Assembly: GCA_944325575.1 (NCBI GenBank)
Contig: CALVAR010000008.1
Span: forward strand, 22,149-86,148
Source: Candidatus Gastranaerophilales bacterium
GTDB lineage: Bacteria; Cyanobacteriota; Vampirovibrionia; Gastranaerophilales; Gastranaerophilaceae
Direction of reading: 5' to 3'
DNA: 64,000 nucleotides
The position numbers and the translations under genes are program-made. The number at the start of each line of letters is the position of its first letter. Position 1 is the first letter of the stretch. The notes beneath the pieces were generated by a model. That model was given only the letters and a program-made list of their open reading frames with translations, made no database searches and was not told the origin of the DNA. Positions 51,522 through 62,192 of this stretch are shown here, in pieces.

Positions 51522-54104
51522 TTGAGCCAGCAAAATTTATTTGAAGACGGAAAAATAGTTCCGGTAAATATAAGAGATGAAATGAAACGTTCTTACATTG
51601 ACTATGCGATGTCTGTAATTGTAGGGCGTGCGCTGCCTGATGTAAGAGACGGACTGAAACCTGTTCACAGACGTATTTTGTTCGCAATGAACGAACTCGG
51701 AATGACTCCGGATAAACCTTTTAAGAAAAGTGCCAGAATCGTCGGTGAAGTTCTCGGTAAATATCACCCGCACGGTGATACTGCTGTATATGAATCATTG
51801 GTTCGTATGGCTCAGGATTTTTCTACCAGATATCAAACTATTGACGGGCATGGTAATTTTGGCTCCGTAGACGGCGACTCTGCTGCGGCTATGCGTTATA
51901 CGGAAGCAAGAATGCATAAAATTACTCAATCAATGCTTGCTGATATTGATTGTGAAACAGTTGATTTTACTCCTAACTTTGATGGTTCTTTGCAGGAACC
52001 TTCCGTTTTACCTGTAAGACTTCCTATGCTTTTATTAAACGGAGTATCGGGTATTGCTGTTGGTATGGCGACAAATATTCCGCCTCACAACCTTGGCGAA
52101 ATTGTGGACGGAACTATTGCATTGATTGATAATCCGGATATAACTGTTGATGGATTAATGGAGCATATAAAAGGTCCTGATTTTCCTACTGCCGCAACTA
52201 TCGTAGGTCTGCATGACATAAAACAGGCATACACAACCGGCAGAGGCTCCATAAAAATGAGAGCAGTTGCTCAGTTTGAAGAAATACCGGGCGGTGGCGG
52301 ACGTCAGGGAAGAACAGCTATTATTGTTACTGAGCTTCCTTATCAGGTAAATAAAGCTTTATTGATTGAAAAAATTGCGGAACTTGTCAGAGACAAGAAA
52401 ATTGACGGAATTTCCGACCTGAGAGATGAATCGGACCGTGAAGGTATGAGAATTGTTATAGAGCTTAAACGTGATGCAAAACCGGAAGTTGTTAAAAACA
52501 ACCTGTTTAAATTCACGCAGCTTTCAACTACTTTCGGTGTAAATATGGTTGCTCTTGTCGGCAAACAGCCACGCTTAATGAATCTGTATGAAGTGTTGAA
52601 CGAATTTGTTGAACACAGAGTCGAAGTAGTTACAAGAAGAACAATCTTCTTCCTGAAAAAGGCTAAAATCAGAGCACATATTTTAGCCGGTTTGATGATT
52701 GCACTGGGCAGTCTTGATGAAGTTATTGAACTCATCAAAAAGTCTAAAACAACAGATGAAGCAAGAGTCGGTTTGATGAGCAGATTCGGTTTGGATGTGG
52801 ATCAGGCCAATGCAATTCTGGAAATGCAATTAAGACGTTTGACAGGATTGGAACAGGATAAAATTAAATCCGAATATGAAGAACTTAAAAAGAAAATTGC
52901 TGAATATGAGGCTATTCTTGCAGACAGACAAAAGGTTCTTAACATAATTAAAGATGAATTAAGAGAAGATAAAGAAAAATACGGCGATGACAGGAGAACT
53001 CAAATCGTTCCCGAAGCCGATGAAATGACTATCGAGGATTTAACACCTAATGTTCCGATGGCTGTATTTATTACACGTCAAGGATATTTGAAAAGAATTT
53101 CCTTAGATACTTTTGAACGTCAAAACAGAGCTACTCGCGGCAAGGGCGGTATAAAGACAAAAGAAGATGATGATGTTGAACACTTCTTTACTGCAATGAT
53201 GCATGACAAGGTATTGTTCTTCTCTTCTAAAGGTACGGTATACAGCTTGAATGTATATGAATTCCCTGAAGGCGGAAGACAGGCAAAAGGACTGCCTATA
53301 GTTAATGTTCTGCCTATTGAACAGGATGAACAGATTACAGCAGTCGTTCCCGTAAGCGATTTTAAAACAGCTTCCAACCTTATTATGCTTACACAAAAAG
53401 GTTATATTAAGAGAATATCACTCGACAACTTCGAAAATATAAGAAAAAGCGGCATAATAGCTATAGGTCTGGAAGACGGAGACACACTCTGCTGGGTAAA
53501 ACAGGCACAGGATAATGATGAAGTTATTATCGGAACCTCTTGCGGTATGGCAATAAGATTCCCGATTAATGATCTCAGACCTTTGGGAAGAAGTGCCAGA
53601 GGCGTAAATTCAATGAAATTACGCTCCGGTGATAAACTTATCGGATGTGATATTGTTCCTCGCAATTATGATGCTGATTTACTGGTAGTAACGTCGGACG
53701 GTTTTGGTAAACGTTCTAAATTATCAGAATTCAGACCTCAAAACAGAGGCGGCATAGGTCTTATCGCAACCAAGTTTAAATCTTCTTCATCAAGACTTGT
53801 TGCTTTAACAATCGTTGATGAAAATGATGAAATTATGGTTGTAACACAAAACGGTGTTGTCTCAAGAATCAAAGCAGATTGTATTTCACGTCAGGGCAGA
53901 CCTGCAACAGGTGTAAGAATACAAAATCTCAGTGACGGAGATATGGTTTGTACAATTAATAAAATAGTTGATCCTGATTCTGATGAAGATAAGTCTGCAG
54001 AGTGCAGTATACCTTCGGATGGAACTTCTGCAATAGAAACAGAAACATCTGTTCAGCAGAGCATGCTTGACAGTTTGGAAAATAAAGAAGACAATAACGA
54101 ATAA
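51522..54104 (+). CDS. gyrA: DNA gyrase subunit A
   Basis: The DNA-cleaving subunit of gyrase, 860 residues. The winged-helix region '[33 protein letters not shown]', '[27 protein letters not shown]' and the catalytic tyrosine (about 126, in '[10 protein letters not shown]') are intact. The C-terminal pinwheel contains the GyrA-box-like '[10 protein letters not shown]' at about residue 530, a form I associate with cyanobacterial GyrA, and further blades to about 820, then an acidic tail. TTG 51522 is the start, with GGGGTGGAG upstream. gyrB is elsewhere. The residues next to 'HPHGDTAVY' give no basis to infer quinolone resistance. Confidence 0.96.
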   Translation: MSQQNLFEDGKIVPVNIRDEMKRSYIDYAMSVIVGRALPDVRDGLKPVHRRILFAMNELGMTPDKPFKKSARIVGEVLGKYHPHGDTAVYESLVRMAQDFSTRYQTIDGHGNFGSVDGDSAAAMRYTEARMHKITQSMLADIDCETVDFTPNFDGSLQEPSVLPVRLPMLLLNGVSGIAVGMATNIPPHNLGEIVDGTIALIDNPDITVDGLMEHIKGPDFPTAATIVGLHDIKQAYTTGRGSIKMRAVAQFEEIPGGGGRQGRTAIIVTELPYQVNKALLIEKIAELVRDKKIDGISDLRDESDREGMRIVIELKRDAKPEVVKNNLFKFTQLSTTFGVNMVALVGKQPRLMNLYEVLNEFVEHRVEVVTRRTIFFLKKAKIRAHILAGLMIALGSLDEVIELIKKSKTTDEARVGLMSRFGLDVDQANAILEMQLRRLTGLEQDKIKSEYEELKKKIAEYEAILADRQKVLNIIKDELREDKEKYGDDRRTQIVPEADEMTIEDLTPNVPMAVFITRQGYLKRISLDTFERQNRATRGKGGIKTKEDDDVEHFFTAMMHDKVLFFSSKGTVYSLNVYEFPEGGRQAKGLPIVNVLPIEQDEQITAVVPVSDFKTASNLIMLTQKGYIKRISLDNFENIRKSGIIAIGLEDGDTLCWVKQAQDNDEVIIGTSCGMAIRFPINDLRPLGRSARGVNSMKLRSGDKLIGCDIVPRNYDADLLVVTSDGFGKRSKLSEFRPQNRGGIGLIATKFKSSSSRLVALTIVDENDEIMVVTQNGVVSRIKADCISRQGRPATGVRIQNLSDGDMVCTINKIVDPDSDEDKSAECSIPSDGTSAIETETSVQQSMLDSLENKEDNNE

Positions 54105-54131
54105 AACAAATAATAAAGAAAGGTTTTTAAG

Positions 54132-54890
54132 ATGAAAAGAATTAATTTATTTAAAAAAGACTTAGATGCAAAAAAAGCGGTAAAAATTATCGCCGGTATC
54201 GATAACTTTGATATGGACAGAGTAAGAAACGTAGTAATAGCTGCCGACAGAGCAGGTGCTTCCGCCGTAGATGTTTCTGCAAATGAAGAAATTATCAAAA
54301 TGGCTAAAGAAACAACATCTCTTCCTGTTTTTGTATCATCAATCGTTCCGGAAGATCTGGCTATGGCAGTAAAAGCAGGTGCTGATGCTATTGAAATCGG
54401 CAACTTTGATGCTCTTTATAAAAAAGGTATGAGAATGTCTGCTATGGAAATTCTTGATATTGTTAAGGAAACATTAGCATTAATCGGTAAATCAAATGTT
54501 TTTGTTTGTGTTACTGTTCCTGGTCATATTGATGTAGCTTCTCAGATTGCGCTTGCAAAAGAATTAGAAGACTTGAATATTGATTTGATTCAAACAGAAG
54601 GTGCTGCTACTGTTGATGCACAATCAGACGGTGCAAGAGGCTTGTTGGAAACTGCTTCTGTTTCTATTGCAAATACAATTGAACTTGCGAGAAATGTTGA
54701 TATACCTGTTATGACAGCATCAGGTCTTACAACAACTACTGTTCCTATGGCTTTTGCCGCAGGTGCTTCGGCTGTCGGCGTTGGTTCTTGCGTAAACAAA
54801 CTAAAATCTGAGATTGAAATGATTGCTGCAGCAACAGCAATTGTTGAATCTGTAAAAGGTGCAGAATCTAAATCAGAAGTACTTGCATAG
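54132..54890 (+). CDS. DUF561 / Ycf23-like TIM-barrel protein
   Basis: A 252-residue TIM-barrel protein of the DUF561 family, whose plastid member is Ycf23. 'KAVKIIAGIDNFDMDRVRNVVIAADRAGASAVDVSA', 'LPVFVSSIVPEDLAMAVKAGADAIEIGNFDALY', 'VTVPGHIDVASQIALAKELEDLNIDLIQTEG' and 'VMTASGLTTTTVPMAFAAGASAVGVGSCVNKL' are characteristic. The family is essentially cyanobacterial and plastid, and its function is unknown. It supports a cyanobacterial-lineage host. It follows gyrA by 27 bases with AAAGG upstream and is probably in the same transcript. A terminator follows. Confidence 0.88.
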   Translation: MKRINLFKKDLDAKKAVKIIAGIDNFDMDRVRNVVIAADRAGASAVDVSANEEIIKMAKETTSLPVFVSSIVPEDLAMAVKAGADAIEIGNFDALYKKGMRMSAMEILDIVKETLALIGKSNVFVCVTVPGHIDVASQIALAKELEDLNIDLIQTEGAATVDAQSDGARGLLETASVSIANTIELARNVDIPVMTASGLTTTTVPMAFAAGASAVGVGSCVNKLKSEIEMIAAATAIVESVKGAESKSEVLA

Positions 54891-54913
54891 TATTTGCTTT
54901 AAATTTGATGTAT

Positions 54914-54954
54914 AAAAAATACCGCTGGTAATTTAATACCAGCGGTATTTTTTA
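54914..54954. terminator. Bidirectional terminator after DUF561
   Basis: AAATACCGCTGGTA-ATTTAA-TACCAGCGGTATTT with A- and T-runs, between convergent genes. Confidence 0.95.
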
Positions 54955-54972
54955 TATTATTTATATGTCGTA

Positions 54973-57885
54973 TCAGGCAGATTTTTTCAAAAATTCAGGA
55001 TTAATGACCTTAAGTTTGGCAAGAAGATTTAGATACTGGTCAATCGGTCCGTCTTTAACAAGCCAGCCATGATCTGTTTCAAGTGAGGATTTGAGCATTT
55101 GTGCAAATTTAGGTTTGTCCTCATAGATATTTACTGCTTTTTCAAAGATTTTACCCAAATTTTCACCGTTTATTTTAACAGCGTCAATATTGGGATCAAA
55201 TCTGTGCTGGAATTTAACAAACAAAGCATTTATTTCATCTGTAAGATTAGCTGTCAATCCTCCTACTTCGTTTATTACAGGTATAGAACCGTTGAATTTT
55301 GCATTTTCTTTATGGACTAAACCAAAAGGCTCAAACCAGCTCGGCATTGGTGTGAAGTCTGCCATCATTTTGCATCCGTCATATCTGCCCGGTTCTGAGA
55401 ACAGTCCTGCAGCTACCATTCTTTGTGCTGCAACAGGATTTGTTTTTGCCAGTTCGGCTTTTGCATCAAGGAAAAATTTCATATACTTAGGATCGGCGCC
55501 TATTCCCTGAATATAGAACACGGGCGGATTCTTTCCTTTATAGTTTTTATAAAATTCTAAGATGCCTCTTGCATAAATATTTACACCTTTCTGGTCTTCT
55601 ATCCTTCCGGCCAGTGCAAACACCGGTGTATCTGCTGTTACTCCCGTAAGATCAGTGAGTTCGGGCATGTACAATTTAAGAGGATTATCTTTTCCGGCAG
55701 ATTGTTTTGCAAGTTCGATTTCTTTTACTACTTTATCAACAAGGTATACACCTTTGTTATGATTGTGCCAGTCAAGAATATTTACATCCTTTGAATACGG
55801 AATAATCGAATTATCCGGTAAATGTAAATTGCGCTCCATTGCTTTGGCTGTCTTTTTAGACAATATGTTGTTTGATGTGTCACATCCGTTGTTTATGCCT
55901 ATAAGTGTTTTATCTGCTGTTACCATTTTGGTATCAAGCTTATTTTTTAACACAATACTTTTGATATAATCCAAATCTGAAAATTCGAACATTCTTGCTC
56001 TCATTTTGAATATATCGTGCAGTGTACTTCCGTATCCGCTGTGTGTAGCGATTTCTTTGCCGTATTGTTCTGAAACTGGTATCAGTATATCAGAGTAGCT
56101 TGCGGCCATCATTTGCGGATTAATATCTCTGCCCGTCATCATAGAATTCCATAAGTGTTGCGGCAAGCCGGGTTTCCCGCTTACTACCGCAATATCAGGC
56201 ATAAATGCATTTTCTACAATTTTAGCTGCGTGTTCACCAAACATAATATTGAACATTCTTTCCTGGCTGAAATCAACACTGCCTTTATATTCTACGTTAT
56301 GGAGAATTGTCATAATAGGTAAATTCTGCAGTTTATCAGCTTTTTGCGGATCCATTCCGTAATATTTTTTGACTGTAGTAAGCTGTCTTAATATTGCTGA
56401 AATAGGACCTGTGTGCCAGTCATTTCCGATTATTGCATCTGCACTGAGTTTTATAAGTTCTTTTTCAGGCTTGTTTGTCTTTTTATTTATTATCACATTT
56501 CCTGCATCATCTACCTTTTCAAGCGCTTTTAGTACAAATTCACTTTCGTCCGAGTGATATAACTGCTCTGTGAAAAATTTTGAAAAATAGGTCATTCTTT
56601 CTGTTTCTCCGGAGGAGAGAGTATCATTTCTGTACAGGTTAAATTTTTCACCCTCATTTAATTTTCTTGCTGACAAATCGAATTTCTTTGAATCATAAAG
56701 AACCGTTCTGTATTTGCCGAATGCTTCAATTTCTTTTGTTTCTGGATTTTTGGCTATTCTGACAAAATCTGTCTCATAGGTATCTCCATTTTTGAGTGCA
56801 TGCGCAATCTTTGAACGTATTTCTTTTGTCAGTCTGGATTTTAGTGTTTTATAATCAACCGGTGCTTCCATCATATCGGTTATGTATACGTTCACTTTTT
56901 CATTATTAACTGCTTTTTCTGTATAAATCGGAACGGTTAATTCCTGGACCTTGTTTAGTGTTGCGAGTGTTTCTATCTTAGTTTCTTTAGGACTTATAAT
57001 TTTTCTTACATATTCATACTGCCCTTCAAATTTTCCTGTATCAGGCGATAATTTTGCAACTTTTTCATAAAATTGGTTTTGAGCCACTTGACCTGTATAT
57101 AATGGTGTATCAAGAATCATTGCACCTTTTTGATGACCGTTTAAGACAGCAGCAAAATTTGATGCAAGATCTTTGGGGATTACGGCCATTCCCCCTGCCT
57201 TGCTAAACGGAACAAGCTCGGAGGTCGGCATTCTTACAATAGCGTATTTGGGTGGTTTATTATTCCTTTCTACAAGACCAAAGATTCGTTTGACAGATTC
57301 TGTCCTTAGAATTCCCCTCATTTCTTCTTCGACTTTACCTGTTATTTCACTGATAATCGTGCTCAGGTTCATATCCAATCCCATTACGCTTACTCTGCGT
57401 GTTTGATAAACACCCGGGACTTCAAAATTTGTTTTTGGAAGTTCGTCAATACGTCTGTTTAATGTGTTTATTGAATTTTCCGTATTTTTTATAATGTTGT
57501 CAGTTACTTGAGTAATTTGTGTATTAACATCGGCTCTTACATTATTAATTTGTCCGGATAAATTTTTTACATCTCCGGTGAGATTTCCTAAATTGCCGCT
57601 AATATTATCAACATTTTTTGTAAGGTTTGAAATAGTCTTTTTCAAATTACCTGCTGCTTTAAAATTTCTGTGTAGAGCTATTCCCGCTATCCCAAGAGAG
57701 GCCAGTGCTACTGCAGAACTCGCATAAGTATATATTTTTAACCTTTTTTGCTTTTGTTCATAGTCTGTATCTTGCTGTATTGTAGTCGGTTTTGATACAG
57801 TCGGCGTCTGATTTAGTGAAAAGCCCATCCCGGTAATTTTGCCGAAAGGTTCTGCTGAAAACGTGATTTTTTTGATTGCACACAT
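54973..57885 (-). CDS. Membrane-anchored glycogen/starch-synthase-like (GT5) protein
   Basis: A 970-residue protein. After 'IKKITFSAEPFGKITGMGF' comes one transmembrane helix (about 52-72), then a heptad coiled coil (about 75-140) of 'LTKNVDNISGNLGNLTGDV' type. From about 195 it has a GT5-like pattern: 'MPTSELVPFSKAGGMAVIPKDLA' matches the ADP-glucose loop (K-x-G-G-x), and the C-terminal half has 'TPVFALAGRIEDQKGVNIYARGILEF', 'ADFTPMPSWFEPFGLVHKENAKFNGSIPVINEVGGLTANLTD', including the E-P-F-G-L motif. It is about twice the usual length, with large insertions. Alpha-glucan synthesis tied to a membrane is likely; activity is not proven. Confidence 0.78.
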   Translation of the reverse strand: MCAIKKITFSAEPFGKITGMGFSLNQTPTVSKPTTIQQDTDYEQKQKRLKIYTYASSAVALASLGIAGIALHRNFKAAGNLKKTISNLTKNVDNISGNLGNLTGDVKNLSGQINNVRADVNTQITQVTDNIIKNTENSINTLNRRIDELPKTNFEVPGVYQTRRVSVMGLDMNLSTIISEITGKVEEEMRGILRTESVKRIFGLVERNNKPPKYAIVRMPTSELVPFSKAGGMAVIPKDLASNFAAVLNGHQKGAMILDTPLYTGQVAQNQFYEKVAKLSPDTGKFEGQYEYVRKIISPKETKIETLATLNKVQELTVPIYTEKAVNNEKVNVYITDMMEAPVDYKTLKSRLTKEIRSKIAHALKNGDTYETDFVRIAKNPETKEIEAFGKYRTVLYDSKKFDLSARKLNEGEKFNLYRNDTLSSGETERMTYFSKFFTEQLYHSDESEFVLKALEKVDDAGNVIINKKTNKPEKELIKLSADAIIGNDWHTGPISAILRQLTTVKKYYGMDPQKADKLQNLPIMTILHNVEYKGSVDFSQERMFNIMFGEHAAKIVENAFMPDIAVVSGKPGLPQHLWNSMMTGRDINPQMMAASYSDILIPVSEQYGKEIATHSGYGSTLHDIFKMRARMFEFSDLDYIKSIVLKNKLDTKMVTADKTLIGINNGCDTSNNILSKKTAKAMERNLHLPDNSIIPYSKDVNILDWHNHNKGVYLVDKVVKEIELAKQSAGKDNPLKLYMPELTDLTGVTADTPVFALAGRIEDQKGVNIYARGILEFYKNYKGKNPPVFYIQGIGADPKYMKFFLDAKAELAKTNPVAAQRMVAAGLFSEPGRYDGCKMMADFTPMPSWFEPFGLVHKENAKFNGSIPVINEVGGLTANLTDEINALFVKFQHRFDPNIDAVKINGENLGKIFEKAVNIYEDKPKFAQMLKSSLETDHGWLVKDGPIDQYLNLLAKLKVINPEFLKKSA

Positions 57886-58159
57886 AGTGGTCCCTCTTCT
57901 TTGTTTAAATTACACACAAAAGATACTTATACCCCAAATGTATAAAATATCCCCTTTATATAAAATCAGATGCAGCATCTGTAATTTTTAATATGCAGTA
58001 ATAAAAACACACATTTAATATGAATTTAAACCATTTTTATTATAAATATCCACATGTTTAATTGTCAATAACATTAAGAGGTAATTCTTTTATACTTTAC
58101 TAATCTTTATTTTTTTAAGAGAATAGAAATGTAAATCAGGATAGAAATCGAGGTGTATT

Positions 58160-59365
58160 ATGAAAAAATCAGTTCACGATTTAGGTGACATTAAAGGGAA
58201 AAGAGCTCTTGTACGTGTCGATGTAAATGTTCCTATGGACGAAAACAAAAATGTTACTGATGATACAAGAATCAGAGCTATTTTGCCTACAGTGCAATTT
58301 TTAAAAGATAAGGGTGCAAAGATTATTCTTATGGCTCACCTTGGCAGACCGAAAGGTGAATGGAAGGTTGACGAATTTTCATTAGAACCTGTTGCAAAAT
58401 ATTTGTCAAAAGTACTCGGTGAAGATGTCTTGTTTGTAAAATCACCTGTCGGTGAAGGTGCGGATAAAGAACTCGAAGCTTTAAAAGACGGTCAGGTTGC
58501 TTTGCTTGAAAATATTCGTTTTTATAAAGCAGAAGAAGCAAAAGATGATGATATGACATTTGCCAACGAACTGGCTAAACTTGGTGATTTCTATGTAAAT
58601 GACGCTTTTGGTGCTGCACACAGAAACCACACATCAACTGCAAAACTCGCAAAAGTACTTAAACCTGCTGTTTCAGGTTTGTTAATGGAAAAAGAAATCA
58701 GATGTCTTTCACAGGCTCTTGATAATCCGACAAGACCGTTTACTGCAGTTGTCGGCGGTGCAAAAGTTTCTTCTAAAATCGGTGTTTTAGAAAACTTAAT
58801 CGATAAAGTAGATAACCTCATTATTGGCGGCGGTATGGCTTATACATTTGTAAAGGCTAACGGTGGTAAAATCGGTAATTCTATTTGTGAAGATGATCAG
58901 ATGGATGTTGCAAAAGCTATTGAAAAGAAAGCTGCTGATAAGGGTGTAAAACTTGTTATGGCTACAGATGTTCTTGTTACTGATGATTTTTCAGGCAACG
59001 GCACAAATAAAATTGTTAAAGTTAATGAAATACCTGACGGATTTGAAGGTGTTGATGCAGGTCCTGAAACTCAAAAAGCTTTTGCTGATGTAATTAAAGC
59101 ATCAAAAACTATCCTTATGAACGGCCCTGTAGGTGCGTTTGAAAATCCTGCATTTGCAGAAGGCACAAAAGCTGTTTTAAAGGCTATTGTCGAAGCAACA
59201 AAAAATGGTGCAGTTTCTGTAATCGGCGGAGGCGATTCCGTTTCTGCAGCTAAAAAATTCTGCAATGCAGAAGACTTTACTCATGTATCAACAGGCGGCG
59301 GTGCATCTTTGGAATTTATCGAAGGTAAAGTCCTCCCGGGTGTTGATGCATTAGATAATAAGTAG
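58160..59365 (+). CDS. pgk: Phosphoglycerate kinase
   Basis: Glycolytic ATP-forming enzyme, 401 residues, complete. 'GKRALVRVDVNVPMDENKNVTDDTRIRAILPTVQFL' is the PGK signature, 'LMAHLGRPKGE' and 'LLENIRFYKAEE' the phosphoglycerate side, 'GGAKVSSKIGVLENLIDKVDNLIIGGGMAYTFVKANG' the hinge and nucleotide side, 'LMNGPVGAFENPAFAEGT' and 'VIGGGDSVSAAKKF' the ATP loop. GAGG lies 6 bases upstream. A terminator follows at once; gap and tpiA are not adjacent. Confidence 0.98.
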   Translation: MKKSVHDLGDIKGKRALVRVDVNVPMDENKNVTDDTRIRAILPTVQFLKDKGAKIILMAHLGRPKGEWKVDEFSLEPVAKYLSKVLGEDVLFVKSPVGEGADKELEALKDGQVALLENIRFYKAEEAKDDDMTFANELAKLGDFYVNDAFGAAHRNHTSTAKLAKVLKPAVSGLLMEKEIRCLSQALDNPTRPFTAVVGGAKVSSKIGVLENLIDKVDNLIIGGGMAYTFVKANGGKIGNSICEDDQMDVAKAIEKKAADKGVKLVMATDVLVTDDFSGNGTNKIVKVNEIPDGFEGVDAGPETQKAFADVIKASKTILMNGPVGAFENPAFAEGTKAVLKAIVEATKNGAVSVIGGGDSVSAAKKFCNAEDFTHVSTGGGASLEFIEGKVLPGVDALDNK

Positions 59366-59383
59366 TAATAATTTACTTTAAAA

Positions 59384-59418
59384 TGGCCGTCTTATATTTT
59401 AAGACGGTCTTTTTATTT
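59384..59418 (+). terminator. Terminator after pgk
   Basis: GGCCGTCTT-ATATTTT-AAGACGGTC followed by TTTTTATTTTT. The rest of the gap to 59580 has no gene; it contains the 17-base TAGCGGATTTTGTGCGG (59474-59490) also found on the minus strand at 36874-36890. Confidence 0.92.
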
Positions 59419-59580
59419 TTATATAGACATCACTTTGTTCTTTAGTTATGGGGTAGCGATAATATTTATTATGTAGCGGATTTTGTGCGGTACTTTGCTG
59501 TAAAAATATTGCTGTGTTCAGCATTTTACGAACTTTATACATAAATAAATTGTGCCTGACCGGTAAGACGTACAAAACTG

Positions 59581-60675
59581 CTAATCTGCCGGCTTGTCAA
59601 AACTCAAAAAGTTTCTTTTGACATATTTTTGAAAAACAGCTCCATAAGTGCATATTACCATTGTCAAAACAAAATACAGATATGTTGTCTGTACAGGATT
59701 GTATATCCAGTAAATATCATGGTTTGCTCTTTCTGTTATTGGAATACCGTTTATTTTTAACAATATTGCTGTGATAATATACATTACAAGCAGGTGGTTT
59801 GCCATAATGTGATAGGTATTTTCGCCCATTAATCTTACAAATTTTATATCTTTTACATAAGGATATATTATTTTTACAACAAATAAAGAAGCCCATATCC
59901 CCGTCAGGGCTGTTATTACCGGAACAATCAGCTGCTGGTCAAACCTTGCCCATACAAGTACATAACTCAGACCTATGCCGTGTTCCGGATCATAGTCTCT
60001 GTTAAACAGCCATAATACTGACTGAAGTGTGATAATTGCCCCCAGCCATTTTGCCGTAAAGATATCAATTTTGTCTTCTATGAAATGTCTGTAATAATAC
60101 CCAAGATAAACAAAAAATAAAGAAAACATTGTACGAACAACAATAAGCATCAACGGATCGAGTTTAAAAATTTTTGATACCGGTATAGCCGTTACACCGA
60201 GTATAGTGAATACTGCAAGATGAAAGTATTTGTTATCCTTTATTCCTTTTAATGCTCTAAAAAGAAATAAAAATACTATCATAGTCATAAACAGCTGTGT
60301 AACAAACCATAACGGACAGGACAGATCAAACTGATGTCCGTTTAAAAACGGTGTTATAAAAAAGTTTTTAAGAGTTATCGGCTCACCCCAAAATTTTCCG
60401 GTTAACTTAAAAATAAGTACTGTAACTCCAAGATAAAATAAGTTGTACCAGAAATACGGCACTAAAAGACTCTTGAATCTCCTTTGTACAAAGGTTAAAA
60501 CATCATCAAGATATTTTTCTTTGAACAGATATCCTGAAATAAAGAAAAATAACGCAAGTTGAAATGAATAAGGCGTAAACATACCTAAAAGCGAAAATTC
60601 AAGGTGTCCCGAGACAACAAGCAATATGGCAAGTGCTTTTAAAACCGTAACTCTGTTTGAAAAATCCTCATTCAT
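59581..60675 (-). CDS. Acyltransferase family 3 membrane protein
   Basis: A 364-residue integral membrane acyltransferase of the OafA/NodX/YcfT type. It opens 'NRVTVLKALAILLVVSGHLEF' with the conserved catalytic His in VSGH, then about ten transmembrane helices, including 'FQLALFFFISGYLFKEKYL' and 'RRFKSLLVPYFWYNLFYLGVTVLIF'. Such enzymes transfer acyl groups to extracytoplasmic glycans or lipids. ATG 60675 places the start at the family position; the upstream frame from 60750 adds an odd hydrophobic segment. Confidence 0.9.
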   Translation of the reverse strand: MNEDFSNRVTVLKALAILLVVSGHLEFSLLGMFTPYSFQLALFFFISGYLFKEKYLDDVLTFVQRRFKSLLVPYFWYNLFYLGVTVLIFKLTGKFWGEPITLKNFFITPFLNGHQFDLSCPLWFVTQLFMTMIVFLFLFRALKGIKDNKYFHLAVFTILGVTAIPVSKIFKLDPLMLIVVRTMFSLFFVYLGYYYRHFIEDKIDIFTAKWLGAIITLQSVLWLFNRDYDPEHGIGLSYVLVWARFDQQLIVPVITALTGIWASLFVVKIIYPYVKDIKFVRLMGENTYHIMANHLLVMYIITAILLKINGIPITERANHDIYWIYNPVQTTYLYFVLTMVICTYGAVFQKYVKRNFLSFDKPAD

Positions 60676-60782
60676 TTTCTTATTATCTCCTATGCAGTAT
60701 GAAATAATTATATCATCAGCTAAAAAAAACAAAAGTAGAACATTAGTCAATATATGATATACTTTTATCGGGGATAAACAGC

Positions 60783-61376
60783 ATGTTAGAAAATTATAAA
60801 CGCTATCTGGAATTTTTGGACTCTAAATTAAGCAAATTTTTTGAGAGTCAAAAACCGTATATCTTTTGTAAAAAAGGCTGTGCACATTGCTGCAAACATT
60901 CACAATTCCCGTATTCTTTGCTGGAGATGAAATACTTTTTATCTGGCTTAGAAACGCTTGATTCTTCAATAACTGATAAGATAGAACAAAATTTACAGGA
61001 TGTACTGGCTAAAAAAAAGAAGTTTAGAGGCAAAAAATTTTTGTATGATTGTCCGTTTCTTATAGATAATGCTTGTTCTTTATACAAGTATAGAGGTGTT
61101 GTGTGCAGAACCTTCGGATTGATGACACAGTACAAGGGTACAAAAGTAAAAGCCCCTTTTTGCAGTCATAAGGGGCTAAATTACTCTAATGTGTTAAATT
61201 TGCAAAAAAGGACTATTTCTGTCAGAAAGTTTAAGCAATTGAATGTTAAAGAAGAACCTCTCGGATTTAATATCAGTTATTCTTATTTGACCAATATTGC
61301 TTTTGAACAGGAATTTAATATCCTTTTTGGTGAAACAAAACCATTGATAGACTGGTTTATTGAAGACAACAGTTAA
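60783..61376 (+). CDS. YkgJ-family cysteine cluster protein
   Basis: A 197-residue protein of the YkgJ / zinc- or iron-chelating domain family (PF03692). Its ligands are in 'FCKKGCAHCCKHSQFPYSLLE', 'FLYDCPFLIDNACSLYKYRGVVCRTFG' and 'KAPFCSHKGLNY', the C-x2-CC...C...C-x5-R-P/T-x-x-C/F pattern. Metal identity and role are not known for the family. GGGGAT precedes ATG 60783. It is divergent from the acyltransferase and overlaps the convergent TPR gene by 4 bases. Confidence 0.88.
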   Translation: MLENYKRYLEFLDSKLSKFFESQKPYIFCKKGCAHCCKHSQFPYSLLEMKYFLSGLETLDSSITDKIEQNLQDVLAKKKKFRGKKFLYDCPFLIDNACSLYKYRGVVCRTFGLMTQYKGTKVKAPFCSHKGLNYSNVLNLQKRTISVRKFKQLNVKEEPLGFNISYSYLTNIAFEQEFNILFGETKPLIDWFIEDNS

Positions 61377-62083
61377 TTGTTTTGTTCAACATTTATTATT
61401 TGTTCCGCTTCACCGGGTGCTACTCTTAATACCGGTTTTATATTTGTATCACCTTCCTGTGCAAGCATATCATACATTGCATTTGATATTCCGATAAAGA
61501 AGTTATAATAGTCTTTATTCTGCATATTGTATTTTTTATCCAAAAATGTTTGTGCATAATCTTTTATGGTTTTTGCCTGAGTTTTGTATTTTGCAATCAA
61601 ATCCTTATGCGCATCAACAGTCAATTTATATTTGTATTCAGGATTTGCTTCCACAAGTTCAATCATATCTTGCAAAACTTTTGCCTGTCCGCCGTATGCA
61701 AGAATAACTTCATACATATCGTCAAGAGCCTCTTCTGTCATACCAAGTTTCTTTTTGCAGTCTATACGGTATTCATAATACACACCCGGGCCGTATTGAG
61801 GCTGTTTGTTATAAAAATATGTATAATCCTCCAGTGCTTTATCATATTTACCTTCGAAATACAAAAGTCTGGCTCTCTGGCTTCTTGCCTCATCAAATTC
61901 AGGATTAACTTCAAGAGCCTTGGTATACAGATCTATAGCCCCGAGTCTGTTGTTTTTCCATTCATAATCTTTGCCCAGATTAAGATAATACTGTTCATCT
62001 TTTACCTGTTCAGCATTTACACTTGTTATGCCCATTAAACAGGCACAAACTAAACAACAAATAAAAACTAATATCTTTTTCAT
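61373..62083 (-). CDS. Secreted TPR protein
   Basis: A 236-residue exported protein with signal peptide 'MKKILVFICCLVCACLMGITSVNA' (possible lipobox-like 'LVCAC' inside it, though position favours an ordinary signal). Two to three TPR units follow (about 30-140: 'QYYLNLGKDYEWKNNRLGAIDLYTKALEVNP', 'DEARSQRARLLYFEGKYDKALEDYTYF'), and then a helical region. It resembles the TPR half of the protein at 16384. Periplasmic protein-binding is likely; partner unknown. AGGAG is well placed. Confidence 0.8.
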   Translation of the reverse strand: MKKILVFICCLVCACLMGITSVNAEQVKDEQYYLNLGKDYEWKNNRLGAIDLYTKALEVNPEFDEARSQRARLLYFEGKYDKALEDYTYFYNKQPQYGPGVYYEYRIDCKKKLGMTEEALDDMYEVILAYGGQAKVLQDMIELVEANPEYKYKLTVDAHKDLIAKYKTQAKTIKDYAQTFLDKKYNMQNKDYYNFFIGISNAMYDMLAQEGDTNIKPVLRVAPGEAEQIINVEQNN

Positions 62084-62192
62084 AAAAACTCCTGTCTTTT
62101 CTAACTTTTAGATGAGATTAACTTAAATATATCATATAAATAACAATAAATTGAATTATAATGCTATTTTGTAACAATAGAAAAATATGTAG

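Noticed and set aside
61373..62083. Lipoprotein assignment for the secreted TPR protein.
   Set aside because: The cysteines lie inside the hydrophobic core of the signal peptide rather than at its end, so an ordinary signal peptide is more likely.
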